From positions 1 to 54,613 of the forward strand of contig WJMA01000027.1 in the NCBI GenBank assembly GCA_014728175.1: a stretch of DNA of 54,613 bases, in the 5' to 3' direction. Of the stretch, positions 33,884 to 41,425 are shown in pieces. Numbering within the stretch: the stretch's first letter is position 1; each line of letters begins with the position of its first letter. The position numbers were made by a program, and so were the translations under genes. Below the pieces are notes generated by a model, which did no database searches, was not told the DNA's origin, and worked only from the letters and a program-made list of their open reading frames with translations. The stretch is from Candidatus Fermentibacterota bacterium. Its GTDB lineage: Bacteria > Fermentibacterota > Fermentibacteria > Fermentibacterales > JCC-6.

Positions 33884-34528
33884 ATGAGACGAACGATCCC
33901 TCTGCTGATAGTGATGGTGGGCGGAATAATGATGATGATCCAGTTCTTCATCCCCCATCAGATTTCGCAGGCGGTATTCGGCCTTTACACCGACTACGTT
34001 CCGGTCATAGCCGGATTCGCCCTCATACTAGGTGTAGGAAGCCTTACCCGCGTACACTACCACAAAGTGAGGAGGCGGGCCGAGAACTGGCAGTACAGTC
34101 TTCTGGTTATCTTCTTCCTCTACCTGATGCCCGTCTTCGGAATCATCCTGCCCGCCAGCCTGGGAGGGCAGGCCGAGGAGCCCAGCGTCTTCCACTTCCT
34201 CTACCGTTGGGTTCAGATACCTATACAGTCCAGCATGTTCAGCCTTTTGGCCTTCTACATTGCCAGCGCGGCCTTCCGGGCGTTCAGGGCGCGGTCGGCC
34301 ATGGCCACCGTACTGATGTTGGCTGCCGTAATCGTGATGATGGGTCAGGTGCCCATCGGCGACTACCTGGGGAAGTGGTTCCCGGCCCTCGGGTTGTGGA
34401 TCCTTCGTCACCCGAACCTCGGCGGCAAGCGGGCCATACAGCTGGGCGTGGGATTCGGAATACTCGCCACCAACCTGAAGATCATCTTCGGCGTCGAGCG
34501 CAACTGGCTCGGCGGAGCCGGAAGGTAG
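33884..34528 (+). CDS. Polytopic membrane protein of the DUF6754-like cluster (B)
   Basis: This 214-residue protein has six likely transmembrane helices: 'IPLLIVMVGGIMMMIQFFI', 'YVPVIAGFALILGVGSL', 'YSLLVIFFLYLMPVFGIIL', 'SSMFSLLAFYIASAAFRAF', 'MATVLMLAAVIVMMGQV' and a final one near 'AIQLGVGFGILATNLKIIFG'. A short basic loop (HYHKVRRRAENW) follows helix 2. No enzyme motif is seen and I do not recognise the family. It lies 22 bases after the FN3/DUF6754-like gene with GGGAG before the ATG, and 9 bases before gene C. Confidence 0.72.
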   Translation: MRRTIPLLIVMVGGIMMMIQFFIPHQISQAVFGLYTDYVPVIAGFALILGVGSLTRVHYHKVRRRAENWQYSLLVIFFLYLMPVFGIILPASLGGQAEEPSVFHFLYRWVQIPIQSSMFSLLAFYIASAAFRAFRARSAMATVLMLAAVIVMMGQVPIGDYLGKWFPALGLWILRHPNLGGKRAIQLGVGFGILATNLKIIFGVERNWLGGAGR

Positions 34529-34537
34529 GTGGTAGGT

Positions 34538-35557
34538 ATGGCCGAAAATAATTCCATATGGGACAAGCTGTTCAACATGGACCGGCGTTGGATCTTCCTG
34601 CTTATGGCGGTGGTGGTGATTATTCCCTTCTTCTTCAAGATGGGTCTGCCTATAAACACCACAGACGAGGTCGAGGGCATCTACAACTACGTAGACTCGC
34701 TGGAGCAGAATGACGCGGTGATGATAGGCTTCGACTACCAGCCGGGCACCATGGCGGAGAACCAGCCGATGAGCGAGGCGGTGATGCGCCACTGCTTCGC
34801 GCGAAAAGTACCGGTCTTCATCACTGCGGTTCTGCCCCTGGGTAACGGCTTGGCCGAGGAGGCCATCGCGAACCTCACCGACCCCGACGAACCCGGTACC
34901 TTCCAGCGGGTGCGGTACCGGGAGTGGCACAGCTATGACTACGGGCAGGACAGCCTGCCCTCCAGGGTGACCCACGACCAGCTGGTGAATCTCTGGGAGC
35001 GCGACCACCAGCTCCGCGAGGACGCCATGGGCTGGGTTTTCGAGGGCGTTGATTACGTGATACTTGGGTACGCGCCGTTGTTCCACATAGTGCTCCTTGG
35101 TATGGGCCGATCCATAGTCAGCCAATACCCGGCCGACCTCTACGGCAATCCCACCGAGAACATGCCCATGGTCAAACGCAACAAGAGCGCCCGGGAGGTC
35201 GACCTCGGAGTGACCGTCGCCGGGTCATCGGCGGTTCTCTGGTGGCTTACCTACGCCCACGAGAGCTACGGGATGCCGATAGCCTTCGGGGTTACGGCGG
35301 TGATGGCAACGGACTACCTGGTATATCTTCAGTCCGGCCAGATCGTCGGCCAGATGGGCGGTCTGCGGGGAGCGGCGGAGTACGAGGTCATGCTGAAGCG
35401 GGACGGCTATTCCATCGAGGAAGGCAAAGCCTTCCGGGGCATGGATGTGCAGTCGATAGCCCACATCCTGATAGTCATCCTTATTGTTGTAGGAAACGTA
35501 GCCTACTTTGCGGGCGGTTACCACAGGAAGGGCCGCCGACTGAGGGCAGGGAGGTAG
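34538..35557 (+). CDS. Membrane-anchored protein with extracytoplasmic alpha/beta domain (C)
   Basis: The 339-residue protein has one N-terminal helix ('WIFLLMAVVVIIPFFFKMG'), then ~150 residues that look like an alpha/beta (Rossmann-like) domain outside the membrane. The pattern there is 'VEGIYNYVDSLEQNDAVMIGFDY' then 'SEAVMRHCFARKVPVFITAVLPLGNGL'. Further hydrophobic segments follow near residues 165-180 and 225-265, with a last helix 'AHILIVILIVVGNVAYFAGGY' and a basic tail. I do not recognise it. ATG 34538 is used; an in-frame GTG at 34529 abuts the stop of gene B. Confidence 0.72.
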   Translation: MAENNSIWDKLFNMDRRWIFLLMAVVVIIPFFFKMGLPINTTDEVEGIYNYVDSLEQNDAVMIGFDYQPGTMAENQPMSEAVMRHCFARKVPVFITAVLPLGNGLAEEAIANLTDPDEPGTFQRVRYREWHSYDYGQDSLPSRVTHDQLVNLWERDHQLREDAMGWVFEGVDYVILGYAPLFHIVLLGMGRSIVSQYPADLYGNPTENMPMVKRNKSAREVDLGVTVAGSSAVLWWLTYAHESYGMPIAFGVTAVMATDYLVYLQSGQIVGQMGGLRGAAEYEVMLKRDGYSIEEGKAFRGMDVQSIAHILIVILIVVGNVAYFAGGYHRKGRRLRAGR

Positions 35558-35561
35558 CCAC

Positions 35562-36191
35562 ATGTATGAGCAGATAGGGATCTGGTTGGCCGCCTTTTTT
35601 ACCCTGGCCATCTACTCCTTCCTATACAAGGAGAACCCGGTGTACAGGTTCGCCGAGCACGTGGTGGTGGGGATCTCCCTGGGATACTTCATGGTCTACA
35701 CGTACAACAACGTGCTGGAGCCCAGGCTCGTCCGGCCTCTCTTCGTGGAGGGTCAGCTGGGCTTGATACCCATAATGCTGCTGGGGCTGTTGTACATAAC
35801 CAGGTTCTTCCGGAGTGTCTCCTGGCTGTCCAGGTACCCCATAGCGGTCGTGTTCGGAATGGCCATGGGCCTTTCCTTTCCCAGGACTATGCTCTCCATG
35901 GTTCTCAGGCAGGCAGAGGCCACGGTGATCCCCATATACAGGACCGGTTACGCCTGGCACGACGTGCTGGGAAGCGTGATTATCATCGTGGGTACCCTCA
36001 CGGCCTTGATCTACTTCTTCTTCAGCAAGCCGCACAAGGGGTGGTTCTTCGGAACCGGTTCCAAGATAGGCATCTGGATCATAATGATAGCCTTCGGGGC
36101 CACCTTCGGTTTCACGGTCATGGGACGTATCAGCCTGCTCATAGGAAGGGTCCAGTTCCTTCTGACCGACTGGCTGCATTTGATCGAATGA
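35562..36191 (+). CDS. Polytopic membrane protein of the DUF6754-like cluster (D)
   Basis: The 209-residue protein has six or so transmembrane helices, including 'IGIWLAAFFTLAIYSFLY', 'AEHVVVGISLGYFMVYTY', 'GLIPIMLLGLLYITRFF', 'VLGSVIIIVGTLTALIYFFFS' and 'IGIWIIMIAFGATFGFTVMG'. The phrase 'IYFFFSKPHKG' near residue 150 resembles 'IFFFFSKAQSG' after the first helix of the FN3/DUF6754-like protein. A GGGAGGTAGCC ribosome-binding site precedes the ATG. It closes the four-gene cluster. No function can be given. Confidence 0.72.
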   Translation: MYEQIGIWLAAFFTLAIYSFLYKENPVYRFAEHVVVGISLGYFMVYTYNNVLEPRLVRPLFVEGQLGLIPIMLLGLLYITRFFRSVSWLSRYPIAVVFGMAMGLSFPRTMLSMVLRQAEATVIPIYRTGYAWHDVLGSVIIIVGTLTALIYFFFSKPHKGWFFGTGSKIGIWIIMIAFGATFGFTVMGRISLLIGRVQFLLTDWLHLIE

Positions 36192-36221
36192 TGACCCGGG
36201 CGGGGTAACGCGGCTGGATCG

Positions 36222-36581
36222 ATGCATTCCGGCGAGCTCCTGTCCCAGGTGTCCCGGCTGGTGACCGGCATCGGAGGGGTAACAGCGACCGGTGAGGACA
36301 CTTTCCTCTTCTCGGGGGTCATGATCGCCGAGGCGATTCGAGCATCGGGGTCGATCGTGATGGAGGTAAGGTCCCATCCCAGCGACGCATTGGTGCTTGT
36401 AGACGAGTATCCGTTCTGTAGGACCATAGACAGCGTCGAGCACAGCGAGTCGGGATGGGTCAGATTCATGTTTTTCTCACCCCCAGATGAGATGGAGAGG
36501 GAGGCGCTGCTGGAATCCGTGAGGTCGGCCGCCGACAGGGTGGAGGAAGAGCAGGGGCGGGGTACGGACGGATCGGAGTGA
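36222..36581 (+). CDS. Uncharacterised 119-residue protein
   Basis: A small soluble alpha/beta protein with two possible strands ('VTATGEDTFLFSGVMIAEAI', 'WVRFMFFSPPDEM') and a Glu/Arg-rich C-terminal helix. It is not recognised. The stop overlaps the next gene (GTGA). It lies 30 bases after the DUF6754-like cluster and could be co-transcribed with it. Confidence 0.55.
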   Translation: MHSGELLSQVSRLVTGIGGVTATGEDTFLFSGVMIAEAIRASGSIVMEVRSHPSDALVLVDEYPFCRTIDSVEHSESGWVRFMFFSPPDEMEREALLESVRSAADRVEEEQGRGTDGSE

Positions 36582-37426
36582 GCGCTGAGCTCACCGCCGT
36601 CCTGGAAAACCTCTACCGGTGCTTCGACTTCCGGGAGTGGGTACCTCCGGATCCGTTGCAGTTCCTGTACGGCTACCCCGACCCCGCCGACATGGAGATC
36701 GTCGCCCTGCTGTGCTCCTGTCTGGCCTACGGTCGGGTGGCCCAGATAGTGGGCAACCTGAGAAAGATACTGGGGCTTCTGGGGGCCCATCCCTCACGGC
36801 TTCTGAGAGAGACCTCCCGGGACCGGCTGTTGTCGATGCTGGGGCGGGCGGGGCACAGATTCGCCAGGGGCACCGATATCGCTCTTCTGCTGTGGGGCGC
36901 CTCCCACCTTCAGCGGGATCATGAATCGCTGGGGAATGCCTTGTCCTGCTACGGCTCGTCCGAAGGGCTGCTGGGCGGCCTGGAGCGTCTGGTCGAGGAG
37001 CTGCTGGCCAGATCGGGACTGGGCCGCAATCATCTCCTGCCCAGACCCTCGGGGGGAAGCGCATGTAAGCGGCTGATGCTCTTGACCAGATGGATGGTGC
37101 GCCATGACCGGGTGGATCCGGGCGGTTGGGGACACCTGGGGCGGGAGAACCTGATCGTGCCCCTGGACACCCACATGTACCATGCGGGAAGGGCCCTGGG
37201 ATTTACCGACCGCAGGAGCCGGGACTTGAGGACGGCCCAGGAGGTAACCGAGGGATTCGCCCGCATTCGGCCTGACGATCCGGTAAGGTACGATTTCGCC
37301 CTGACCAGATTCGGGATCAGGAAGGAATTGGACCGGGACGAGTTGATAGGTATGCTGAGGGAGTACTGCAGCGGAGACGGAGCCGGGTCGCGACCCGCAG
37401 AAACCGGGCGGGGCCACCGAGCTTGA
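36578..37426 (+). CDS. TIGR02757 (DUF2400) family protein
   Basis: The 282-residue protein has the family's characteristic blocks: 'DPLQFLYGYPDPADMEIVALLCSCLAYGRVAQI', 'SGGSACKRLMLLTRWMVRHDRVDPGGW', 'LIVPLDTHMYHAGRALGFTDRRSRD' and 'PVRYDFALTRFGI'. The family is helical and remotely related to helix-hairpin-helix DNA glycosylases, but its function is not established. It is best known in Bacteroidetes and their relatives. GTG start overlaps the previous gene; tRNA-Phe follows 36 bases later. Confidence 0.85.
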   Translation: MSAELTAVLENLYRCFDFREWVPPDPLQFLYGYPDPADMEIVALLCSCLAYGRVAQIVGNLRKILGLLGAHPSRLLRETSRDRLLSMLGRAGHRFARGTDIALLLWGASHLQRDHESLGNALSCYGSSEGLLGGLERLVEELLARSGLGRNHLLPRPSGGSACKRLMLLTRWMVRHDRVDPGGWGHLGRENLIVPLDTHMYHAGRALGFTDRRSRDLRTAQEVTEGFARIRPDDPVRYDFALTRFGIRKELDRDELIGMLREYCSGDGAGSRPAETGRGHRA

Positions 37427-37462
37427 CCGCATGTCCCCCTTTGGCTAAATTGCCGCTCCGGT

Positions 37463-37538
<76 letters not shown>

Positions 37539-37542
37539 GCCC

Positions 37543-37887
37543 TTATGGCTCCTCGGCAAGCCTATCCTCCAGCTGCCCGATCTTTCTGCCCAGCGAGTTC
37601 ATCTGGAACTCTATCGAATTGAGCACCCAGAACTGGAAGTGGTATACTCGGGCCTGCTGATGTATCATCCAGATGATCTTCAGAGAGACCAGCAGAACCG
37701 CGATCTCCAGGGATATCAGAGGAGGAAAGCCCTCGACGTGGATTCCGGCGAGGTGACGGAACAGATCGAAGAAAAACAGTCCCCCTACCAGGACTACGAA
37801 GATGGCGTTCATGATCCGGTCCCTCCTGGAGACCACCTTTCCTCCTATCTGGCCGATTATCTTACGAACCTTTTCCTTCTCGGCCAC
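37543..37887 (-). CDS. Small coiled/transmembrane protein, upstream amber codon
   Basis: From GTG 37887 the protein has 114 residues: a charged helix ('AEKEKVRKIIGQIGGKVVSRRDR'), two transmembrane helices ('IMNAIFVVLVGGLFFFDLF' and 'LISLEIAVLLVSLKIIWMI') and a C-terminal amphipathic helix. No ribosome-binding site precedes this GTG. A near-perfect one (AAGGAGG) with an ATG lies 14 codons upstream in the same frame, but the fifth codon there is TAG. The frame after the stop continues as an acidic helix (ILKEELEQYV) leading into AEKEK. The gene may be a recent nonsense mutant, restart after a four-codon leader, or contain a base error. It ends 4 bases from tRNA-Phe on the other strand. Confidence 0.6.
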   Translation of the reverse strand: MAEKEKVRKIIGQIGGKVVSRRDRIMNAIFVVLVGGLFFFDLFRHLAGIHVEGFPPLISLEIAVLLVSLKIIWMIHQQARVYHFQFWVLNSIEFQMNSLGRKIGQLEDRLAEEP

Positions 37888-37914
37888 GTATTGCTCGAGC
37901 TCTTCCTTGAGAAT

Positions 37915-37940
37915 CTAGGTCTCTTCCATGCTACCTCCTT
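37915..37940 (-). promoter_or_regulatory. Strong ribosome-binding site with four-codon ORF ending in amber
   Basis: On the minus strand the order is AAGGAGGTAGC (37930-37940), ATG (37927-37929), three codons (GAA GAG ACC), then TAG (37915-37917). The same frame is then open into the 114-residue membrane protein. ATT follows the TAG directly. Confidence 0.6.
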
Positions 37941-38012
37941 GTATAAGGGGACGCCGAACCCCAACGATAGCCGGCCCGGGCGGCTTCGTCTAACGGTGGA
38001 GAGAGGGCGGGC

Positions 38013-39086
38013 ATGAAGGTCGTGCACGTGGTGAACTCGATGGTCAGGGCCGGGGCGGAGCTTCTGCTGGCTGAGCTTCACCATCACCTTCTACGACTGG
38101 GAACCGACAGTCACGTGCTATCCCTTACCCGATCGCCCGATGGGCCCTCCGTCGAGGAGGCCCTCGATCTGGGGGCGCGCTCTCTCTACCGCCCCACCAC
38201 GACTCTGAGGCTGGCTCGTGCCCTGAGCAGAGAGCCGGCGAGAGGAGCCGACGTATTCCACGTGCATCTGTTTCCCTCCCTCCTTCATTTCTCGCTGGCT
38301 TCCAGGCTGGCCTCGACCCCCGCTCCCGCGGTCTACACCCAGCACAACGTAACCAACCGTCGTCGGGGGCGTTGGTGGGGCAAGATCCTGGACGGGGTGG
38401 GATACTCTCCCTACCGTCGGGTGGTTTGCGTGAGCGAGGCCGTCCGCTCCTCGCTGGTGGAGTGGATGCCGTCCCTCAAAGGCAGATGCGAGGTGATCCA
38501 CAACGGCATCGACCTGCGGCGCTTCCGGCCCGGCGAACGTACGGACAGATCCGTTCCCGTGGTCATATCAGTGGGTAGGCTTACCGCGAGGAAAGGGTAC
38601 GCAACCGCCCTTCGGGCCCTCGCCCTGCTCCCGAACCTGGATCTGAGATACGTACTGGTTGGTGATGGTCCGCAGAGAAAGCGGTTGGAGAAGCTTGCCC
38701 GCCATCTGGGCGTATGGGAGCGGGTCCGCTTCGCCGGGCGCAGCCCCGACGTTCCCGGGTTTCTGGCCCGGGCGGACGTTTTTCTGCACCCTTCCCGGTC
38801 CGAGGGATTCGGAATAGCCGTGCTGGAAGCGATGGCCTCCGGGCTGCCCGTGGTGTGTACGGACCTTCCAGCCCTCGCGGAGATAACCGGGCCTTCCGGG
38901 CAGTCCGCCCTGCGGTGCCCTCCGGATCCCCGGGCCGTAGCCGGCCACCTTAGAGAGCTGTTGCGGAGCCCCGGTCTCCGGGATAGGATGGGGCGCTCGG
39001 GCAGGGCCAGGGCGGAAGGATTCGATATCCAGTCGGTAGCCCAAAGCCATCTTGCTCTATACGAGCATGTTGCAGGCAATGGATGA
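38013..39086 (+). CDS. Glycosyltransferase family 4 protein
   Basis: A GT-B fold, retaining glycosyltransferase of 357 residues. The N-terminal domain begins 'MKVVHVVNSMVRAGAELLLAELHHHL'; the C-terminal domain has 'PVVISVGRLTARKGYATALRALALL', 'LVGDGPQRKRLEKLARHLG', 'FAGRSPDVPGFLARADVFLHPSRSEGFGIAVLEAMASGLPVVCTD', with the EGFGIAVLE form of the E-x7-E motif. It probably adds a sugar to an envelope polysaccharide or lipid. Acceptor and donor cannot be read from the sequence. It has its own GC-rich upstream and no partner glycan genes nearby. Confidence 0.92.
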   Translation: MKVVHVVNSMVRAGAELLLAELHHHLLRLGTDSHVLSLTRSPDGPSVEEALDLGARSLYRPTTTLRLARALSREPARGADVFHVHLFPSLLHFSLASRLASTPAPAVYTQHNVTNRRRGRWWGKILDGVGYSPYRRVVCVSEAVRSSLVEWMPSLKGRCEVIHNGIDLRRFRPGERTDRSVPVVISVGRLTARKGYATALRALALLPNLDLRYVLVGDGPQRKRLEKLARHLGVWERVRFAGRSPDVPGFLARADVFLHPSRSEGFGIAVLEAMASGLPVVCTDLPALAEITGPSGQSALRCPPDPRAVAGHLRELLRSPGLRDRMGRSGRARAEGFDIQSVAQSHLALYEHVAGNG

Positions 39087-39221
39087 TCTCGGGGCCGGGG
39101 ATTCTCCCGGTGGCGTCGATGGCCCGATTCCCGGCATCTTTTCTGCTGCTAAGGGTAGCGATTATCATTTCCTGGTGGGTAGGCTTGGTCGCCCCGACGA
39201 AAGGGCCTGGTATTTCGGACG

Positions 39222-39689
39222 ATGGTTTCGATAAAAAGGATGGAGCCCGAGGATCATCCGGCCCTGCTGCGTCTGTGGAACCGGTTCGAGGAGACTACGA
39301 CTACGGGAGCAGACGGTCCGGAGGGCTTCGCCGGGTTTCTGGGGCGCAACGAGGGCCTCTGTTATTGTGCCGTAGACGGTGAGGATCTAATCGGGTCCGT
39401 CATGGCCGGCGACGACGGCCGCAGGGGTTACGTGTACCACCTGGCCGTGGACGAGAGATACCAGGGCAGGGGAGTGGGCAGAATGCTCATGGAGGAAGTG
39501 GAGAAGAGCCTGAGGAGCCGGGGCGTGGAGAAGGCGCATCTCTTCATTTACGGGGATAACCCGGCCATAGACTTCTACCGGCGGTTGGGATGGCACCTCA
39601 GGGGCGATATAGAGATTATGAGCAAGGTCCTTATAGGCAGCGAGTACATGGGAACCAGACTGGATGAGGGAGGGGCGGATCGAGAATGA
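39222..39689 (+). CDS. GNAT family N-acetyltransferase, upstream of DUF6754-like copy 2
   Basis: The 155-residue protein has the GNAT core: 'HPALLRLWNRFEE' helix, strand 'DLIGSVMAGDDGRRGYVYHLAVDERYQGRGVGRMLMEEVE' with the acetyl-CoA pyrophosphate loop Q-GRGVG, and 'FYRRLGW'. It resembles YpeA/RimI-like members. The stop overlaps the ATG of the second DUF6754-like protein (ATGA). The substrate is unknown. A 135-base gap precedes it in which I see no further gene. Confidence 0.9.
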   Translation: MVSIKRMEPEDHPALLRLWNRFEETTTTGADGPEGFAGFLGRNEGLCYCAVDGEDLIGSVMAGDDGRRGYVYHLAVDERYQGRGVGRMLMEEVEKSLRSRGVEKAHLFIYGDNPAIDFYRRLGWHLRGDIEIMSKVLIGSEYMGTRLDEGGADRE

Positions 39690-40849
39690 TGCTGCTTACC
39701 CTTTTGCTGGCAGCCCTGGCCGCGGGCGGGGCTCCGGAGATCCTGGCGGTGGAGGACCGCCCCAACGACGCCGGGGACGGCCTTCACGTCCACGTGCGCG
39801 GGTTGGAGGACGAGAGCGCGCTAAGCCTTTACCTGCTTTTAAGGCGTCGGGAGGGAGAGAGGTCCTTCCGGCGGGTTATGGACCTGTTTCCCCCGCTGGG
39901 AGAGACCGTTCTGGTCGATGGCAGAGATCCGGACTACCCGGTTCTACCGGGGGTCAGATACCAGTACAGGCTGCTTGCGGTTACCGCTTCCGGGGATACG
40001 ATATCCAGTCGAAACTACACCGCGGATGAGACCGCCCGGGGAGAGCTCTTCCATACCGGTACCGTACCCGTACTTGTGTCGTGCGTTCTGTTCCTGGGCC
40101 TGATGCTGACCTACTTCCACAGGGCCCGGAGGGGTGAGAAGCTGTACCTGAGGCCCATTCCCGGCATAGAGGCCATCGACGAGGCCATAGGCCGGGCCAC
40201 GGAGATGGGCAAGCCAATCCTGTACGTTCCCGGGCTTTCCACCATATCCGACGTGGCCACCATAGCCAGCCTCACCATCCTGGGGAGGGTGGCCAAAAAG
40301 GTGGCCGAGTACCAGACTCCGCTGAAGGTTCCCAATTGCGATCCCATCGTCTACACCGTGGCCGAGGAGTCGGTAAGGCAGGCCTACCTGGAGGCCGGGA
40401 GGCCCGACGCCTACGACGAGGACTCGGTGTTCTTCCTCACCCAGAGCCAGTTCGCTTTCGTGGCCGGGGTCAACGGGATAATGGCCCGGGAGAGGCCGGC
40501 CACCAACTTCTACCTGGGCATGTTCTGGGCGGAGTCGCTGATCCTTGCGGAGACGGGTTCTTTGTCCGGTGCCATTCAAATAGCAGGCACCGACGCCGTG
40601 ACCCAGCTTCCGTTCTTCATAACCACCTGCGACTATACCTTGATAGGCGAGGAGCTGTATGCGGCCAGCGCCTACCTGGGCCGGGAGCCGAAGCAGCTGG
40701 GCGCAATCAAGGGCCAGGATGCGTTCAAGGCCGTGATCATGTTGCTGGTGCTGGCCAGTCTGCTTCTGAACGTTTACGCCCTGCTCTTCGGCGACAGCTT
40801 CCCCCTGCAATGGACGAGAGATGTCATACACGCGGTGGGCGGTGAGTAG
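39686..40849 (+). CDS. FN3-TM-DUF6754-like membrane protein, copy 2
   Basis: The 387-residue paralogue of the protein at 32656 has the same layout: signal peptide, FN3-like domain (~20-110), transmembrane helix ~127-147, core ~150-344 and a C-terminal helix. In the ~195-residue core I count only about nine differences from copy 1, most in the short stretch 'PLKVPNCDP' versus 'PIMVPNRNP'. The FN3 part and both helices share only scattered residues, such as 'VDGRDPDY'. The DNA of the core differs at many third codon positions, so this is not a very recent duplication. It is coupled to a GNAT gene on each side rather than to genes B, C and D. Confidence 0.82.
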   Translation: MMLLTLLLAALAAGGAPEILAVEDRPNDAGDGLHVHVRGLEDESALSLYLLLRRREGERSFRRVMDLFPPLGETVLVDGRDPDYPVLPGVRYQYRLLAVTASGDTISSRNYTADETARGELFHTGTVPVLVSCVLFLGLMLTYFHRARRGEKLYLRPIPGIEAIDEAIGRATEMGKPILYVPGLSTISDVATIASLTILGRVAKKVAEYQTPLKVPNCDPIVYTVAEESVRQAYLEAGRPDAYDEDSVFFLTQSQFAFVAGVNGIMARERPATNFYLGMFWAESLILAETGSLSGAIQIAGTDAVTQLPFFITTCDYTLIGEELYAASAYLGREPKQLGAIKGQDAFKAVIMLLVLASLLLNVYALLFGDSFPLQWTRDVIHAVGGE

Positions 40850-40851
40850 CC

Positions 40852-41328
40852 TTGCCCGATCTTCTGGTACCCCTTTACCATCTGCCCGGGCCGGTCGAGA
40901 TGAACGGTATCTGGATAGGGCGACCGCCTAGCCATCTTGCTCATAGGGTGGCCGGTTACGTGGGAGATAACTTCGGTGAGAGATGGAGATCGGAGAGCCT
41001 GTCCTCCCTGCGTGCAGTTCCGCCCAAGATGCTGGTGGCGGTGGAAGAGGGAGCGGGAGGGATAAAGGGCTTCTGCTGCTGGGACGCCACCGCCCTGGGT
41101 TTCCTGGGGCCGGTCGGAGTAAGCCCGGAGGCCAGAGGTAGAGGGATAGGGAAGGCCCTGGTCCTTCGATGCCTGTCCATGATGCGCGATCAGGGCTATG
41201 GATACGCGGTGATCGGAGCGGCCGGCCCGGTCGGGTTCTTCCAGAGCTTCTGCGACGCCCGGCCCATCGAAGGAAGCGAGCCGGGCATCTACCACTGCCC
41301 TATCGACGGATCCTCTCGACCGGACTGA
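40852..41328 (+). CDS. GNAT family acetyltransferase, downstream of DUF6754-like copy 2
   Basis: The 158-residue protein has 'MLVAVEEGAGGIKGFCCWDATALGFLGPVGVSPEARGRGIGKALVLRCLSMMRDQGYGYAVIGAAGPVGFF', with the R-GRGIG acetyl-CoA loop of GNAT enzymes. It differs from the other GNAT of this cluster and is not its duplicate. TTG start 2 bases after the preceding stop. The substrate is unknown. Confidence 0.85.
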   Translation: MPDLLVPLYHLPGPVEMNGIWIGRPPSHLAHRVAGYVGDNFGERWRSESLSSLRAVPPKMLVAVEEGAGGIKGFCCWDATALGFLGPVGVSPEARGRGIGKALVLRCLSMMRDQGYGYAVIGAAGPVGFFQSFCDARPIEGSEPGIYHCPIDGSSRPD

Positions 41329-41349
41329 CTACGCCCTACGGCGATCTTC

Positions 41350-41378
41350 TTGACGGTTGCGGACGGGGCGATTATCCC
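41350..41378 (+). promoter_or_regulatory. Promoter for the C25 peptidase gene
   Basis: TTGACG (41350-41355) and TATCCC (41373-41378) are separated by 17 bases, about 48 bases before the ATG at 41426. The -35 box matches that of the serA promoter. Confidence 0.45.
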
Positions 41379-41425
41379 ATCTTCAGATACTTATCCCCGT
41401 TGCGGACCTTTCCGGGAGGATTGCC

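Noticed and set aside
34028-35125. 365-codon open frame on the minus strand across genes B and C
   Set aside because: It is a His/Val/Gln-rich shadow with no start site, opposite two genes with good ribosome-binding sites and hydrophobic segments.
37915-37917. Genome-wide recoding of TAG as an amino acid
   Set aside because: recA, pgpA, dxr, deoC, both C25-flanking genes and three genes of the DUF6754-like cluster end sensibly at TAG.
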